Shown in pieces: positions 10,105-22,365 of a stretch of DNA of 64,000 nucleotides; the stretch's first letter is position 1, and each line of letters opens with the position of its first letter. The position numbers were made by a program, and so were the translations under genes. Source of the stretch: Citrobacter sp. RHB25-C09 (GTDB lineage Bacteria > Pseudomonadota > Gammaproteobacteria > Enterobacterales > Enterobacteriaceae); the NCBI RefSeq assembly GCF_013836145.1, contig NZ_CP057483.1, forward strand, positions 1,178,001-1,242,000. Direction: 5' to 3'. The notes below the pieces were generated by a model. The model had not been told where the DNA came from. It saw nothing but the letters and a program-made list of their open reading frames with translations, and searched no databases.

Positions 10105-11805
10105 TCACGGACTCGGCGGCGGAAGCCAGGCTTCGGTGAACTCAAACCAGCCGAGTGGATTCAGCCGCACGCCGTTCACGCCGGGAGGTGCGCTGATTCG
10201 GTAGTGGTAATTAAACAGCGGGGTGACCGTGGCATCATTCATCAGATTAGTGAAAACCTGCTGTAGCGCCGCATACCGATGCGCTTCTTGTGGATGGCGT
10301 TGCAATGCATCCAGCGTGGCTTGTAGATGCGCATACGCCGGTGCATCCATAACATGTGACCAGAGCAGATCGTAACGCAGCCATTGCTCAAGGGTATATT
10401 CCGGCGCTTCACCAATCAGCCTGTCTCCCATCATCAGATCCGCATCGCTAAGCCGGCTACAGCCATCCCAGTTTTTCGCATGATGAAAAATCAGCGTCAG
10501 CTCGCAGCCCTGATCGGCAAGCGCAAGGCGCAAACGTTCTGCCATAGCGTGCAGTTCGATGGGCAAATGATAAATCAGCGTCAGTTTAGTCGGCAGCTTA
10601 ACCGCCTCCAGATTTTCCCATGCCGGGATAGACCAACCTGGCAACATCGCATTACTCGGGGTAATTAAATTTTCTCCAACGTCCAGCGTTTGTAGCAGAG
10701 AGGAGCGATGAATAATATCGATCAGCCGCCGCGCCTGCTGCTGGCTTAGCGCGGCATTTTTTTTCAGCGTTAAATAGCAAAAGCCAAGGCTAATGCCGCT
10801 GCTGACAGGCGTTACCGTCGCCAGCTCTTCCGGTTTCCCAATAGTAATCTGTACCGGATGACGACAACTGGTTCCCAGATCCTGGGCAAAAAGCTGGGGT
10901 GTGATCCAGTATTCAATGGCTTTCAATAACGGATGGCTGAGATGGTAATGCTCATGACTTTCCAACCGTACCAGTTCCGGTGTAAACAGTGTCAGGCGAA
11001 AAGGCCCGGTACCAATGAGTGGTTGCTCCGGGTGTGCCAGGTAGCTGCAATAACTTGCCAGTCGGTGCGCTAACCAGGAATCCGGGCGATGCAAAATAAA
11101 CGTCAGGCACTGGGGATGGGTGACGTTTATTTCCTTCACGCTAATGAACAGTCGGCTCAGCGCGGGGAGTTCAAGGAGCATCATTAGCCGTTTATGCAAC
11201 TGCGTGGTTTCAACCCTGTCTCCGTTATGCCAGAACAAGGTGGAGCGAATGTAGAAATCCCAGCGCAGACCGTCGGCGGAAGTGCTCCAGTGATGGGCGA
11301 GATCGCCGCAGGGACGTTGTGTCTGACTGTCGAAGCGCGTCAGGCCGGAAAAAATCTGGCCAGCCAAATGCTGCTCTGCGCGACCGGGAAGAAAGCCCGG
11401 ATGGAGCGGATCAAGCGGACGATAATAAGGAATACGCAGCGTGGGGGTATCGTTTTGCCACTGACCGCCCATAAAAGGCTGTAGCATCGCGCGTAGTTCA
11501 CCCGGTGCCAGCTGCGCCAGCTCCAGAACGCTCTGCTGTTGTCCTTTTTGCAGCGCCTGTTCCATCATGGTGGTACGCAGCGATTCCGGCGTCACCAGAA
11601 AACGGAGCCGTCCTCGTTTGCCGCGCCCGGACTGCGCCTCCCAGATTAACCATCCCGCGTCCTGGGCCTGACGGAGCAGCGTGCGAATATGGCGCTCACT
11701 GCAAAAGCAGCGCTCAGCCAGCTCGCCGACGGTAACGCTTTGTGGCTCCCCGCTGGAAGGTTGCCAGAGTCGCTGATACTGATTAAGCCTGTTAAGAAGC
11801 CGCAT
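10105..11805 (-). CDS. ybaE: SgrR-like transcriptional regulator YbaE
   Basis: 566 residues with an N-terminal winged-helix DNA-binding region of the SgrR_N type (about 1-110, VGELAERCFCSERHIRTLLRQAQ). A solute-binding-protein-like domain of the extracellular family 5 type follows (about 140-560, with AGQIFSGLTRFD and WHNGD), probably for ligand sensing. No signal peptide is present, which fits a regulator and not a transport binding protein. The start at 11805 (MRLLNRLNQYQ) matches the E. coli protein. Five extra codons upstream (MFRVY) are possible. The ligand and targets are not known. It is divergent from cof. Confidence 0.9.
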   Translation of the reverse strand: MRLLNRLNQYQRLWQPSSGEPQSVTVGELAERCFCSERHIRTLLRQAQDAGWLIWEAQSGRGKRGRLRFLVTPESLRTTMMEQALQKGQQQSVLELAQLAPGELRAMLQPFMGGQWQNDTPTLRIPYYRPLDPLHPGFLPGRAEQHLAGQIFSGLTRFDSQTQRPCGDLAHHWSTSADGLRWDFYIRSTLFWHNGDRVETTQLHKRLMMLLELPALSRLFISVKEINVTHPQCLTFILHRPDSWLAHRLASYCSYLAHPEQPLIGTGPFRLTLFTPELVRLESHEHYHLSHPLLKAIEYWITPQLFAQDLGTSCRHPVQITIGKPEELATVTPVSSGISLGFCYLTLKKNAALSQQQARRLIDIIHRSSLLQTLDVGENLITPSNAMLPGWSIPAWENLEAVKLPTKLTLIYHLPIELHAMAERLRLALADQGCELTLIFHHAKNWDGCSRLSDADLMMGDRLIGEAPEYTLEQWLRYDLLWSHVMDAPAYAHLQATLDALQRHPQEAHRYAALQQVFTNLMNDATVTPLFNYHYRISAPPGVNGVRLNPLGWFEFTEAWLPPPSP

Positions 11806-11905
11806 ATAAACCCGGAACAATTTCGTTTATCTATTCACTATTACTTCCGCATATCTCAGGTGATACTCAATCACAAGTTATTCCCGTCACACTGTGGAGA
11901 AAGAG

Positions 11906-12724
11906 ATGGCTCGTCTTGCTGCATTCGATATGGATGGCACTCTGTTAATGCCAAATCACCTTATGGGTGATGAAACGCTCTCCACCCTTGCGCGACTGCG
12001 CGAGCGGGATATTACGCTGACGTTTGCCACCGGTCGCCATGTGCTGGAAATGCGTCATATTCTTGGCACCTTTTCCCTCGATGCATTTTTGATTACCGGC
12101 AATGGCACCCGCATCCATTCTCTGGAAGGCGAAGTATTACATCGTCAGGATCTCGACCCGGCTGTCGCCGAAATTGTGCTGAGCCGGCGTTGGGACACTC
12201 GTGCCAGTATGCATGTCTTCAATGACAACGGTTGGTTTACCGGGCAAGAGATCCCAGAGATGCTCCATGCCCACGTCTACAGCGGGTTTCGCTATCAAAT
12301 CGTGGATATCACAGGTATTCCTGCCGATCGCGTCACCAAAGTCTGCTTCTGTGGCGATCATGACGATCTTACGCGCCTGAAAGCGGAGCTTGAAGACACA
12401 TTAGGTAGCCGGGCGCATCTGTGTTTCTCGGCCGTTGATTGCCTTGAAATTCTGCCGGTGGGCTGTAACAAAGGTTCCGCGCTGGCAGTGTTGAGTCAGC
12501 ATCTGGGACTTTCGATGGCTGAATGCATGGCGTTTGGCGACGCGATGAATGACCGCGAAATGCTCGGCAGCGTTGGACATGGCCTGATTATGGGGAACGC
12601 GATGCCGCAACTGATAGCCGAACTTCCACATCTCCCGGTGATTGGGCACTGCCGCAATCAGGCGGTTTCTCACTTTTTGACGCATTGGCTGGACAATCCA
12701 CATCTACCTTATTCCCCCGAATAG
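11906..12724 (+). CDS. cof: HMP-PP phosphatase Cof (HAD family)
   Basis: HAD-superfamily hydrolase of the Cof type. It hydrolyses the thiamine intermediate HMP-PP and, more promiscuously, sugar phosphates and PLP. The 272 residues carry the nucleophile motif FDMDGT (Asp8, Asp10), a substrate cap, the conserved Lys region (GCNKGSAL) and the acidic motif [11 protein letters not shown]. The start at 11906 follows GGAGAAAGAG and gives the family N-terminus [11 protein letters not shown]. The upstream ATG at 11894 would use that very site as coding sequence. It converges on the desulfhydrase-like gene, with a terminator between. Confidence 0.96.
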   Translation: MARLAAFDMDGTLLMPNHLMGDETLSTLARLRERDITLTFATGRHVLEMRHILGTFSLDAFLITGNGTRIHSLEGEVLHRQDLDPAVAEIVLSRRWDTRASMHVFNDNGWFTGQEIPEMLHAHVYSGFRYQIVDITGIPADRVTKVCFCGDHDDLTRLKAELEDTLGSRAHLCFSAVDCLEILPVGCNKGSALAVLSQHLGLSMAECMAFGDAMNDREMLGSVGHGLIMGNAMPQLIAELPHLPVIGHCRNQAVSHFLTHWLDNPHLPYSPE

Positions 12725-12741
12725 AGAGATCCCTTCCAGCA

Positions 12742-12774
12742 AACGGGCATATTTTTCAATGCCCGTTTTTTTTT
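12742..12774. terminator. Bidirectional terminator between cof and the desulfhydrase-like gene
   Basis: Stem AACGGGCAT/ATGCCCGTT with an 8-base loop and a run of T after it. The last bases overlap the stop codon of the convergent gene at 12773. Confidence 0.85.
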
Positions 12775-13828
12775 AGCTCTGATTCAGCATCCGCATCAGC
12801 TCTTCTTTCCACGGTGCTAACTCGCCGATATGAACGCTTACCCATTCAGGGTTGTAATAGGTATCCAGATAACGCTCACCGCTGTCACACAGCAGCGTGA
12901 CCAGCGAACCGGTTTCTCCGGCCTTACGCATTCTGCAGGCAAGTTGCAGCATTCCCCACATATTCGTGCCGGTGGAAGCGCCGACTTTGCGGCCTAACTG
13001 TGCTTCCAGCCAGTGCGCCGTCGCCACGCTTGCCGCGTCGGGGACGCAGAGCATTTCATCAACCACGTCGGGAATAAAAGACGGCTCCACGCGGGGGCGA
13101 CCAATCCCTTCAATTTTGCTTCCAACCGGGCTGCGCAATGTGGCATCGCGGTTCTGCCAGAAGGGGAGAAAAACGGAGTTTTCTGGATCCACGACCATCA
13201 GGCGGGTGTCGTAACCCTGACAGCGGATGAAACGCCCAATCGTTGCGGAGGTACCGCCAGTGCCTGCGCTCATCACAATATGCTTTGGTACCGGGTTGGG
13301 CTCACACTGCATCTGGCGGAAAATGCTGTCAGCGATATTGTTATTACCGCGCCAGTCGGTAGCGCGTTCGGCATAGGTAAACTGATCCATGTAATGGCCG
13401 TTTAGCTCACGCGCCAGTTGTTCAGACGCCGCATAAATTTCACAGGCGCTTTCCACAAAATGGCAGCGGCCGCCGTAAAATTCAATCTGCTCAATTTTGC
13501 GCTTTGCCGTACATGACGGCATCACGGCAATAAAGGGCAGCCCCAGCAGCCGGGCAAAATAGGCTTCGGAAACGGCCGTGGAACCGGACGAAGATTCTAT
13601 AATAGTGGTGCCTTCATTAATCCAGCCATTGCATAAGCCGTACAGGAACAGCGAGCGAGCCAGTCGATGCTTCAGGCTGCCGGTAGGATGCGTGCTCTCA
13701 TCTTTCAGATAGAGCTGGATGCCGGGAAAGGCAAGTAACGACAAACGGATCAGATGCGTGTCGGCGGAACGCTGGTAATCAGCATTGATTTCATTGATGG
13801 CGTTTTTAACCCAGGTGCTATTCATCAT
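12773..13828 (-). CDS. cdsH: PLP-dependent cysteine desulfhydrase-like protein
   Basis: 351-residue protein of the cysteine synthase/beta-substituting PLP fold (type II). The Schiff-base Lys53 sits in HPTGSLKHR, a phosphate-type loop lies in [13 protein letters not shown] and a Gly-rich cofactor loop in [13 protein letters not shown]. It probably degrades L-cysteine to pyruvate, H2S and ammonia, or has a related lyase or synthase activity. It resembles the Salmonella gene called cdsH, which I recall only by name and location. It is not in K-12 at this place. It is divergent from decR, whose family controls cysteine breakdown, which supports a desulfhydrase role. The reading frame is open far upstream, but those codons overlap decR. 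I chose the MMNSTWVK start at 13828 (13825 is equally possible). Confidence 0.75.
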   Translation of the reverse strand: MMNSTWVKNAINEINADYQRSADTHLIRLSLLAFPGIQLYLKDESTHPTGSLKHRLARSLFLYGLCNGWINEGTTIIESSSGSTAVSEAYFARLLGLPFIAVMPSCTAKRKIEQIEFYGGRCHFVESACEIYAASEQLARELNGHYMDQFTYAERATDWRGNNNIADSIFRQMQCEPNPVPKHIVMSAGTGGTSATIGRFIRCQGYDTRLMVVDPENSVFLPFWQNRDATLRSPVGSKIEGIGRPRVEPSFIPDVVDEMLCVPDAASVATAHWLEAQLGRKVGASTGTNMWGMLQLACRMRKAGETGSLVTLLCDSGERYLDTYYNPEWVSVHIGELAPWKEELMRMLNQS

Positions 13829-13913
13829 TAATATCCATTTGTCATTTTGTGCCAAGAGTAGCGAAAAGCACGGAAAAAATTGTTGCCATTTAGCCTTTAA
13901 AATAGAATCTAAG

Positions 13914-13928
13914 GAGAAAATTATTCTC
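13914..13928. promoter_or_regulatory. Perfect 15-base inverted repeat before decR
   Basis: GAGAA-AATTA-TTCTC is a perfect inverted repeat of 5 bases per arm, 12 bases before the decR ATG, in the 112-base gap between two divergent genes. It fits an operator for an Lrp-family dimer; that it binds DecR is an inference. Confidence 0.55.
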
Positions 13929-13940
13929 TGAGGTGCCGGT

Positions 13941-14399
13941 ATGTTAGATAAAATTGACCGCAAGCTGCTCGCGCTGATGCAACAGGACTGCACCCTCTCT
14001 TTGCAGGCGCTGGCGGATGCCGTTAATCTGACCACCACACCCTGCTGGAAGCGCATTAAACGGCTCGAAGATGACGGCATCTTGCTCGGGAGAGTAGCGC
14101 TGCTGGATGCCGAAAAACTGGGGCTGGGGTTAACCGCCTTTGTGCTTATCAAAACGCAGCATCACAGTAGTGAATGGTACAGTCGCTTTGTCACCGAGGT
14201 CAGTGAAATGCCCGAAGTTCTGGGGTTCTGGCGCATGGCGGGGGAGTATGATTACCTGATGCGAGTTCAGGTGGCCGACATGAAACGCTATGACGACTTC
14301 TATAAACGTCTGGTGAACAGCGTTCCAGGACTGTCCGACGTCACGTCGAGCTTTGCGATGGAACAGATTAAGTACACCACTGCTTTACCCGTTGAATAA
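13941..14399 (+). CDS. decR: Lrp-family cysteine-responsive regulator DecR (YbaO/CyuR)
   Basis: 152-residue Lrp/AsnC-type regulator: N-terminal helix-turn-helix (about 16-50, [21 protein letters not shown]) and a C-terminal RAM ligand-binding domain ([17 protein letters not shown]). In E. coli the orthologue activates genes for anaerobic cysteine uptake and desulfidation (cyuPA, formerly yhaOM). Here it is divergent from a cysteine desulfhydrase-like gene, a likely direct target. The name CyuR is also used. mdlA starts 45 bases downstream, so read-through is possible past the GC-rich hairpin at 14405. Confidence 0.93.
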   Translation: MLDKIDRKLLALMQQDCTLSLQALADAVNLTTTPCWKRIKRLEDDGILLGRVALLDAEKLGLGLTAFVLIKTQHHSSEWYSRFVTEVSEMPEVLGFWRMAGEYDYLMRVQVADMKRYDDFYKRLVNSVPGLSDVTSSFAMEQIKYTTALPVE

Positions 14400-14404
14400 C
14401 CCTC

Positions 14405-14421
14405 CCGGCGACAGTCGCCGG
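14405..14421 (+). other. GC-rich hairpin between decR and mdlA
   Basis: CCGGCGAC-A-GTCGCCGG is a tight stem without a T-run, so it is a weak terminator or an mRNA-processing structure. It precedes the mdlA start by 23 bases. Confidence 0.5.
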
Positions 14422-14444
14422 AAAACCTGGTCAGGATGTAACGC

Positions 14445-17988
<3,544 letters not shown>

Positions 17989-18007
17989 TGCACCAACGCT
18001 AACAGCC

Positions 18008-18024
18008 ACCTCAATGGTGGTGCA
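18008..18024 (+). promoter_or_regulatory. Possible weak NtrC site upstream of glnK
   Basis: The 17-mer ending in TGGTGCA keeps the right half of the NtrC consensus (TGCACT-N4-TGGTGCA), but its left half is poor. It lies 33 bases before the better site, a spacing compatible with cooperative NtrC binding. Confidence 0.35.
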
Positions 18025-18040
18025 AAAATGTAACGCACTG

Positions 18041-18057
18041 TGCACTGTCATGGTGCG
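18041..18057 (+). promoter_or_regulatory. NtrC binding site of glnK-amtB
   Basis: TGCACT-GTCA-TGGTGCG matches the NtrC consensus TGCACT-N4-TGGTGCA at all specified positions but the last. It lies about 80 bases upstream of the sigma54 promoter, a normal enhancer distance. Confidence 0.8.
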
Positions 18058-18119
18058 TTTTTCTTTTCTGTTCCCCCGTTTCCTTTGCTTTCGCCCATCC
18101 AGAGCGCGTTTTTCATTTC

Positions 18120-18135
18120 TGGCACACCCCTTGCA
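18120..18135 (+). promoter_or_regulatory. Sigma54 promoter of glnK-amtB
   Basis: TGGCAC-ACCCC-TTGCA matches the -24/-12 consensus TGGCAC-N5-TTGCA exactly. It lies 52 bases before the glnK ATG. Confidence 0.92.
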
Positions 18136-18187
18136 ATGACGTAATCGTGTAGATGCGCCATTACTGAATTCTGACTGGAGGGGATAT

Positions 18188-18526
18188 ATGAAGCTGGTTA
18201 CCGTGGTAATCAAACCATTCAAACTGGAAGATGTTCGCGAAGCGCTCTCTTCTATTGGTATTCAGGGGCTGACCGTGACCGAAGTGAAAGGGTTCGGGCG
18301 TCAGAAAGGTCATGCCGAGCTCTATCGGGGGGCAGAATACAGCGTTAACTTCCTGCCAAAAGTGAAGATAGATGTCGCGATTGCCGACGATCAGCTCGAT
18401 GACGTGATCGAGGTTATTAGCAAGTCGGCTTACACAGGAAAAATTGGCGACGGCAAAATTTTTGTCGCCGAGCTACAACGCGTCATTCGTATTCGTACCG
18501 GCGAAGCTGACGAAGCGGCGCTGTAA
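18188..18526 (+). CDS. glnK: PII nitrogen regulatory protein GlnK
   Basis: Trimeric PII signalling protein. It is uridylylated by GlnD under nitrogen limitation and, when deuridylylated, plugs the AmtB ammonium channel. The 112 residues keep Tyr51, the uridylylation site, in the T-loop (ELYRGAEYSVNF), and the B-loop TGKIGDGKIF. The ribosome-binding site is GGAGGGG. It is first in the glnK-amtB operon, with amtB 34 bases downstream. Expression is expected from the sigma54 promoter under NtrC, hence only on nitrogen shortage. Confidence 0.98.
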   Translation: MKLVTVVIKPFKLEDVREALSSIGIQGLTVTEVKGFGRQKGHAELYRGAEYSVNFLPKVKIDVAIADDQLDDVIEVISKSAYTGKIGDGKIFVAELQRVIRIRTGEADEAAL

Positions 18527-18560
18527 TGCTCAGGGCACACAGTAACGGGAAAACGACAAA

Positions 18561-19847
18561 ATGAAGATAGCAACGATGAAAACAGGCCTTGCTTCGCTAA
18601 TGCTGTTGCCAGGTTTCGCAATGGCTGCGCCGGCGGTTGCCGACAAAGCAGATAACGGCTTTATGATGATTTGTACCGCGCTGGTGCTGTTTATGACCAT
18701 TCCGGGCATCGCACTGTTCTATGGCGGATTGATCCGCAGTAAGAACGTGTTGTCGATGTTGACCCAGGTGACGGTGACTTTCGCGCTGGTGTGTATTATG
18801 TGGGTCGTCTTCGGCTATTCACTGGCGTTTGGTGAAGGGAACAGCTTCTTCGGCAATTTCAACTGGGTGATGCTCAAGAACATTGAGTTAACCGCCGTGA
18901 TGGGCAGTATCTACCAGTATATTCACGTCGCTTTCCAGGGATCGTTTGCCTGTATCACCGTCGGCCTGATAGTAGGGGCGCTGGCTGAACGTATACGCTT
19001 CTCCGCCGTGCTGATCTTTGTGGTGGTCTGGCTGACGCTCTCCTACATTCCCATCGCGCATATGGTATGGGGTGGCGGTCTGCTGGCCTCGCACGGCGCA
19101 CTGGACTTCGCCGGTGGCACCGTTGTGCATATTAACGCAGCGATAGCAGGGCTGGTTGGGGCATACCTGATCGGTAAACGCGTGGGCTTTGGCAAAGAAG
19201 CGTTTAAACCGCATAACCTGCCGATGGTGTTTACCGGAACCGCCATTCTGTACATCGGCTGGTTCGGCTTTAACGCCGGGTCGGCGGGGGCCGCGAGCGA
19301 AATTGCCGCACTGGCGTTTGTGAATACGGTCGTGGCGACGGCAGCGGCTATTCTCGGTTGGATCTTTGGCGAATGGGCGCTGCGCGGTAAACCCTCTCTG
19401 CTGGGGGCGTGTTCTGGCGCGATTGCCGGTCTGGTTGGCGTCACGCCTGCCTGTGGATACATCGGCGTAGGCGGTGCGTTAATCATTGGCGTGGCTGCCG
19501 GACTGGCCGGTCTGTGGGGCGTAACGATGCTCAAACGCCTGCTGCGCGTTGACGATCCGTGTGATGTGTTCGGCGTTCACGGCGTCTGCGGGATTGTCGG
19601 TTGTATTCTGACCGGCGTGTTTGCCTCGGGTGCGCTGGGTGGTGTGGGCTTTGCCGAAGGCGTGACGATGGGGCATCAGGTTCTGGTACAACTGGAGAGC
19701 ATTGCTGTCACTATCGTCTGGTCCGGTGTCGTCGCGTTTATCGGCTATAAGCTGGCAGACCTGACGGTTGGGCTGCGCGTCCCGGAAGAGCAGGAGCGCG
19801 AAGGGCTGGATGTGAACAGCCACGGCGAGAATGCCTATAACGCATAA
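18561..19847 (+). CDS. amtB: Ammonium channel AmtB
   Basis: Trimeric inner-membrane ammonium transporter, 428 residues, with a cleavable signal peptide (ending about residue 22, GFAMA|APAV) and 11 membrane helices. Visible pore residues include the twin histidines, one in GGTVVHINAA and the other in VFGVHGVCG, and the external site region with Trp (HMVWGGG). The cytosolic C-terminal tail (VPEEQEREGLDVNSHGENAYNA) is the region that docks with GlnK. It is co-transcribed with glnK. A REP element follows. Confidence 0.98.
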   Translation: MKIATMKTGLASLMLLPGFAMAAPAVADKADNGFMMICTALVLFMTIPGIALFYGGLIRSKNVLSMLTQVTVTFALVCIMWVVFGYSLAFGEGNSFFGNFNWVMLKNIELTAVMGSIYQYIHVAFQGSFACITVGLIVGALAERIRFSAVLIFVVVWLTLSYIPIAHMVWGGGLLASHGALDFAGGTVVHINAAIAGLVGAYLIGKRVGFGKEAFKPHNLPMVFTGTAILYIGWFGFNAGSAGAASEIAALAFVNTVVATAAAILGWIFGEWALRGKPSLLGACSGAIAGLVGVTPACGYIGVGGALIIGVAAGLAGLWGVTMLKRLLRVDDPCDVFGVHGVCGIVGCILTGVFASGALGGVGFAEGVTMGHQVLVQLESIAVTIVWSGVVAFIGYKLADLTVGLRVPEEQEREGLDVNSHGENAYNA

Positions 19848-19854
19848 TAAAAAT

Positions 19855-19929
19855 TGCCCGGTGGCGCATTGCTTACCGGGCTTACGCCTGGACTTGTAGG
19901 CCGGATAAGGCGAAGCCGCCATCCGGCAT
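19855..19929. repeat. REP/BIME element between amtB and tesB
   Basis: TTGCCCGGTGGCGCATTGCT with TACCGGGCTTACGCC, facing GTAGGCCGGATAAGGCG with GCCGCCATCCGGCA. It lies between convergent genes. Confidence 0.88.
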
Positions 19930-19933
19930 TTAC

Positions 19934-20794
19934 TTAGTTGTGATTACGCATCACCCCTTCCTGAACCGTCGAAGCGACCAGAACCCCTTCCTGCGTATAA
20001 AGTTCACCGCGTACAAAGCCTCGGGCGCTGGAAGCAGAGGTGCTTTCCACACTGTACAGCAGCCATTCATTCAGATTGAACGGCCGGTGGAACCACATCG
20101 AGTGGTCAATGGTGGCGATCTGAATCCCTTTTTCAAGGAAACCAATTCCATGCGGTTGCAGGGCAACGGGCAGGAAATTGAGATCCGAAGCATATCCCAG
20201 CAGATACTGATGAACGCGGAGATCGTCCGGCAGCGTACCGTTGGCGCGGATCCACACCTGACGCGCCGGTTCCGCGACGTGTCCTTTTAAGGGGTTATGA
20301 AACTCCACTGGGCGTATTTCCAGCGGACGGTCGCAAAGAAATTTGTCTTTTAACACCGGCGGCAGCAGGTGCGCCAGCGACTGCGCTATCTCCGTTTCTG
20401 AACGCAATCCCTCGGGTGATGGCGCGGCTGGCATGGTTTTTTGATGCTCGAAGCCGCCTTCGGGGGCCTGGAACGATGCGGTCATGTAAAAAATGGGCTT
20501 CCCATTCTGTATGGCAGCAACGCGCCTGGCACTGAAACTGTTACCGTCACGCAGCACTTCGACATCATAAATAATCGGCTTCTGGCTATCGCCCGGGCGT
20601 AAAAAATAGCTGTGGAAGGAGTGCACCAGGCGCTCTGTGGCAACCGTCTCTTTGGCCGCATACAGCGCCTGACCGACAACCTGTCCACCAAACACTTGTC
20701 GTAATCCTAAGTCTTCACTTTGGCCCCGAAAGAGTCCTTCCTCTATTTTTTCCAGATTCAACAATGTCAGCAATTTATTCAGTGCCTGACTCAT
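19934..20794 (-). CDS. tesB: Acyl-CoA thioesterase II TesB
   Basis: Double-hotdog thioesterase that hydrolyses a broad range of medium- and long-chain acyl-CoAs in the cytosol. The 286 residues keep the active-site trio Asp204 (YASDLNF), Thr228 (IATIDHS) and Gln278 (TVQEG). The frame extends upstream to 20905, but the ATG at 20794 ([20 protein letters not shown]) gives the exact family length and follows a GGAGA-type site. It converges with amtB and is divergent from ybaY. Confidence 0.97.
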   Translation of the reverse strand: MSQALNKLLTLLNLEKIEEGLFRGQSEDLGLRQVFGGQVVGQALYAAKETVATERLVHSFHSYFLRPGDSQKPIIYDVEVLRDGNSFSARRVAAIQNGKPIFYMTASFQAPEGGFEHQKTMPAAPSPEGLRSETEIAQSLAHLLPPVLKDKFLCDRPLEIRPVEFHNPLKGHVAEPARQVWIRANGTLPDDLRVHQYLLGYASDLNFLPVALQPHGIGFLEKGIQIATIDHSMWFHRPFNLNEWLLYSVESTSASSARGFVRGELYTQEGVLVASTVQEGVMRNHN

Positions 20795-21006
20795 ACATGC
20801 TCTCCAGGTTACAACGACGCCGAAGCGAGATAGGCAGAGTATAACGCAATTTTGTAAGTGGTCCGATGGGTGCAATTGTCTGAATAACAGGCCAATTGCA
20901 GGCAAATATTAGTGATGTGTGCCACACTTAATCACGTTATGTTTTTGTTAACCACTATCCCGGCGGGGGGAAAACCTGCTGGTGCATTGATGATAAGGAG
21001 AATTAA

Positions 21007-21576
21007 ATGAAACTCGTGCACATCGTGAGTGGTTTAGCGGTTGCGGTTGCTCTGGCAGCCTGCGCTGATAAAAGCGCAGATATTCAGACACCTGCGCCAA
21101 ACCCAAATACGTCTGTTGCGGCTACACAGCCTACGATTCAGCAACCTAATGTCTCAGGTACGGTATGGATCCGGCAGAAAGTGGCATTGCCACCCGATGC
21201 TGTCCTGACCGTGACGTTGTCAGACGCCTCGCTGGCCGACGCGCCGTCGAAGGTTCTGGCACAAAAAGCGGTTCGTACCGAGGGTAAACAAGCTCCGTTC
21301 AGCTTCGTGCTGCCGTTTAACCCGGCTGACGTTCAGCCAAACGCCCGTATCCTGTTGAGTGCGGCAGTGACAATTAATGACCAGTTGGTCTTTATCACTG
21401 ATACCGTTCAACCGGTCATTAACCAGGGCGGCACAAAAGCCGATCTGACACTGGTTCCTGTCCAGCAGACAGCGGTTCCTGTGCAGGCAAGCGGTGGGGC
21501 AGCAACAACCGTGCCTTCAACCTCGCCCACGCAGGTCATACCATCCTCGGCTATTCCAGCACCTACGCAGTACTAA
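21007..21576 (+). CDS. ybaY: YbaY family lipoprotein (YscW-like fold)
   Basis: 189-residue lipoprotein. The signal peptide ends in the lipobox LAAC, so Cys19 would be acylated; Ala-Asp at +2 is an inner-membrane retention type signal in enterics. After a Pro/Gln/Thr-rich linker comes one beta-sandwich domain (about 47-150, VSGTVWIRQKVALPPDAVLTVTL) of the YscW/YbaY type, then a low-complexity tail. YscW proteins act as pilotins for type III secretion secretins, but YbaY itself has no assigned secretin partner. GGAG precedes the start. It is one residue shorter than the E. coli protein. Confidence 0.92.
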   Translation: MKLVHIVSGLAVAVALAACADKSADIQTPAPNPNTSVAATQPTIQQPNVSGTVWIRQKVALPPDAVLTVTLSDASLADAPSKVLAQKAVRTEGKQAPFSFVLPFNPADVQPNARILLSAAVTINDQLVFITDTVQPVINQGGTKADLTLVPVQQTAVPVQASGGAATTVPSTSPTQVIPSSAIPAPTQY

Positions 21577-21583
21577 AGGTCCA

Positions 21584-21611
21584 TTAACCCTCTCCGTCAG
21601 GGGAGGGTTAA
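21584..21611. terminator. Terminator between convergent ybaY and ybaZ
   Basis: Stem TTAACCCTCTCC/GGGGAGGGTTAA with a GTCA loop and one wobble pair. It lies in the 36 bases between the two stop codons. There is no long T-run. Confidence 0.65.
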
Positions 21612-21612
21612 A

Positions 21613-21924
21613 TCAATAATTCCAGCGATAGCGCTGCAAATCGATGTATCCACTGCCTGAAACCTGTACCCCTTCAGCTAATAATGCCTGACGCTGGCGC
21701 TGGAGATCGGGGCCGGTTAAGGAAATGGCGCCGTGGCGATTCACCACCCGATGCCAGGGCAGAGTACTGCCCTCCGGTAAGCGTTTAAGCACGCCGCCAA
21801 CCTGGCGGGCCGCACGGGGAGAACCCGCGAGACTCGCGACATCACCATACGTGGTGACGAATCCTTCCGGAATAGAGGCAACAATTTGCCAGACGCGCTG
21901 CGGGAAAGTGTCTTGTCTGTCCAT
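21613..21924 (-). CDS. atl: Alkyltransferase-like DNA repair protein Atl (YbaZ)
   Basis: Alkyltransferase-like protein that binds O6-alkylguanine in DNA and flags it for nucleotide excision repair without removing the alkyl group. The 103 residues match the MGMT DNA-binding domain, but the reactive Cys of PCHRV is Trp57 here (PWHRVV), the hallmark of the ATL subfamily. The Arg finger region is intact (SPRAARQVGGVL). The E. coli entry I remember is 129 residues with a longer N-terminus. Here the first in-frame start gives MDRQDTFPQRVWQ, which already covers the domain. Confidence 0.93.
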   Translation of the reverse strand: MDRQDTFPQRVWQIVASIPEGFVTTYGDVASLAGSPRAARQVGGVLKRLPEGSTLPWHRVVNRHGAISLTGPDLQRQRQALLAEGVQVSGSGYIDLQRYRWNY

Positions 21925-22017
21925 GGTGTATTCCTGAGCTAATCCTTCAGCATAATCTGGAATAGCGCGCGCGTGAAGTTACATTGTACAAGAAACCAGC
22001 ATCCAGCGTGCGATGGC

Positions 22018-22046
22018 TTGCAATTACAGGGGGCAGCAGTGATAAT
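22018..22046 (+). promoter_or_regulatory. Promoter of ffs
   Basis: TTGCAA (22018-22023), a 17-base spacer and GATAAT (22041-22046), followed by the GC-rich discriminator GCGC. That discriminator is typical of stable-RNA promoters under stringent control. A start near 22053 would leave a leader of about 26 bases before mature 4.5S RNA, as expected for the RNase P-processed precursor. Confidence 0.65.
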
Positions 22047-22078
22047 GCGCCTGCGCGTTGGTTAACAACGCTCTCAAT

Positions 22079-22192
22079 GGGGGCTCTGTTGGTTCTCCCG
22101 CAACGCTACTCTGTTTACCAGGTCAGGTCCGGAAGGAAGCAGCCAAGGCAGATGACGCGTGTGCCGGGATGTAGCTGGCAGGGCCCCCACCC
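22079..22192 (+). ncRNA. ffs: 4.5S RNA, the RNA of the signal recognition particle
   Basis: 114-base RNA that binds Ffh to form the SRP, which targets nascent membrane proteins. It begins GGGGGCTCTG and ends GGGCCCCCACCC, which pair to close the long hairpin. The conserved apical domain with the GGTCAGGTCCGGAAGGAAGC tetraloop region is present. The sequence appears identical to E. coli 4.5S RNA as I remember it. Confidence 0.98.
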
Positions 22193-22365
22193 ATTTCTAC
22201 GTCCCCTCTCATTTTTTCCATTTGCCATAAATAAGTCATTTTTTTGTCATATTTTGCTGACACAGTGTTATTGGGAAGTTAAAGGTTACTCATCTCTCTT
22301 TTCACGTCGTGGTGATGTTGATGTCAGCTACGTCGTGTTTTTTCCTGTTTAAAAGGATTCTTACC

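Noticed and set aside
21613..21924. Truncated or inactive O6-methylguanine methyltransferase pseudogene
   Set aside because: The Cys-to-Trp change in PCHRV is the normal feature of alkyltransferase-like proteins, and the frame is intact.
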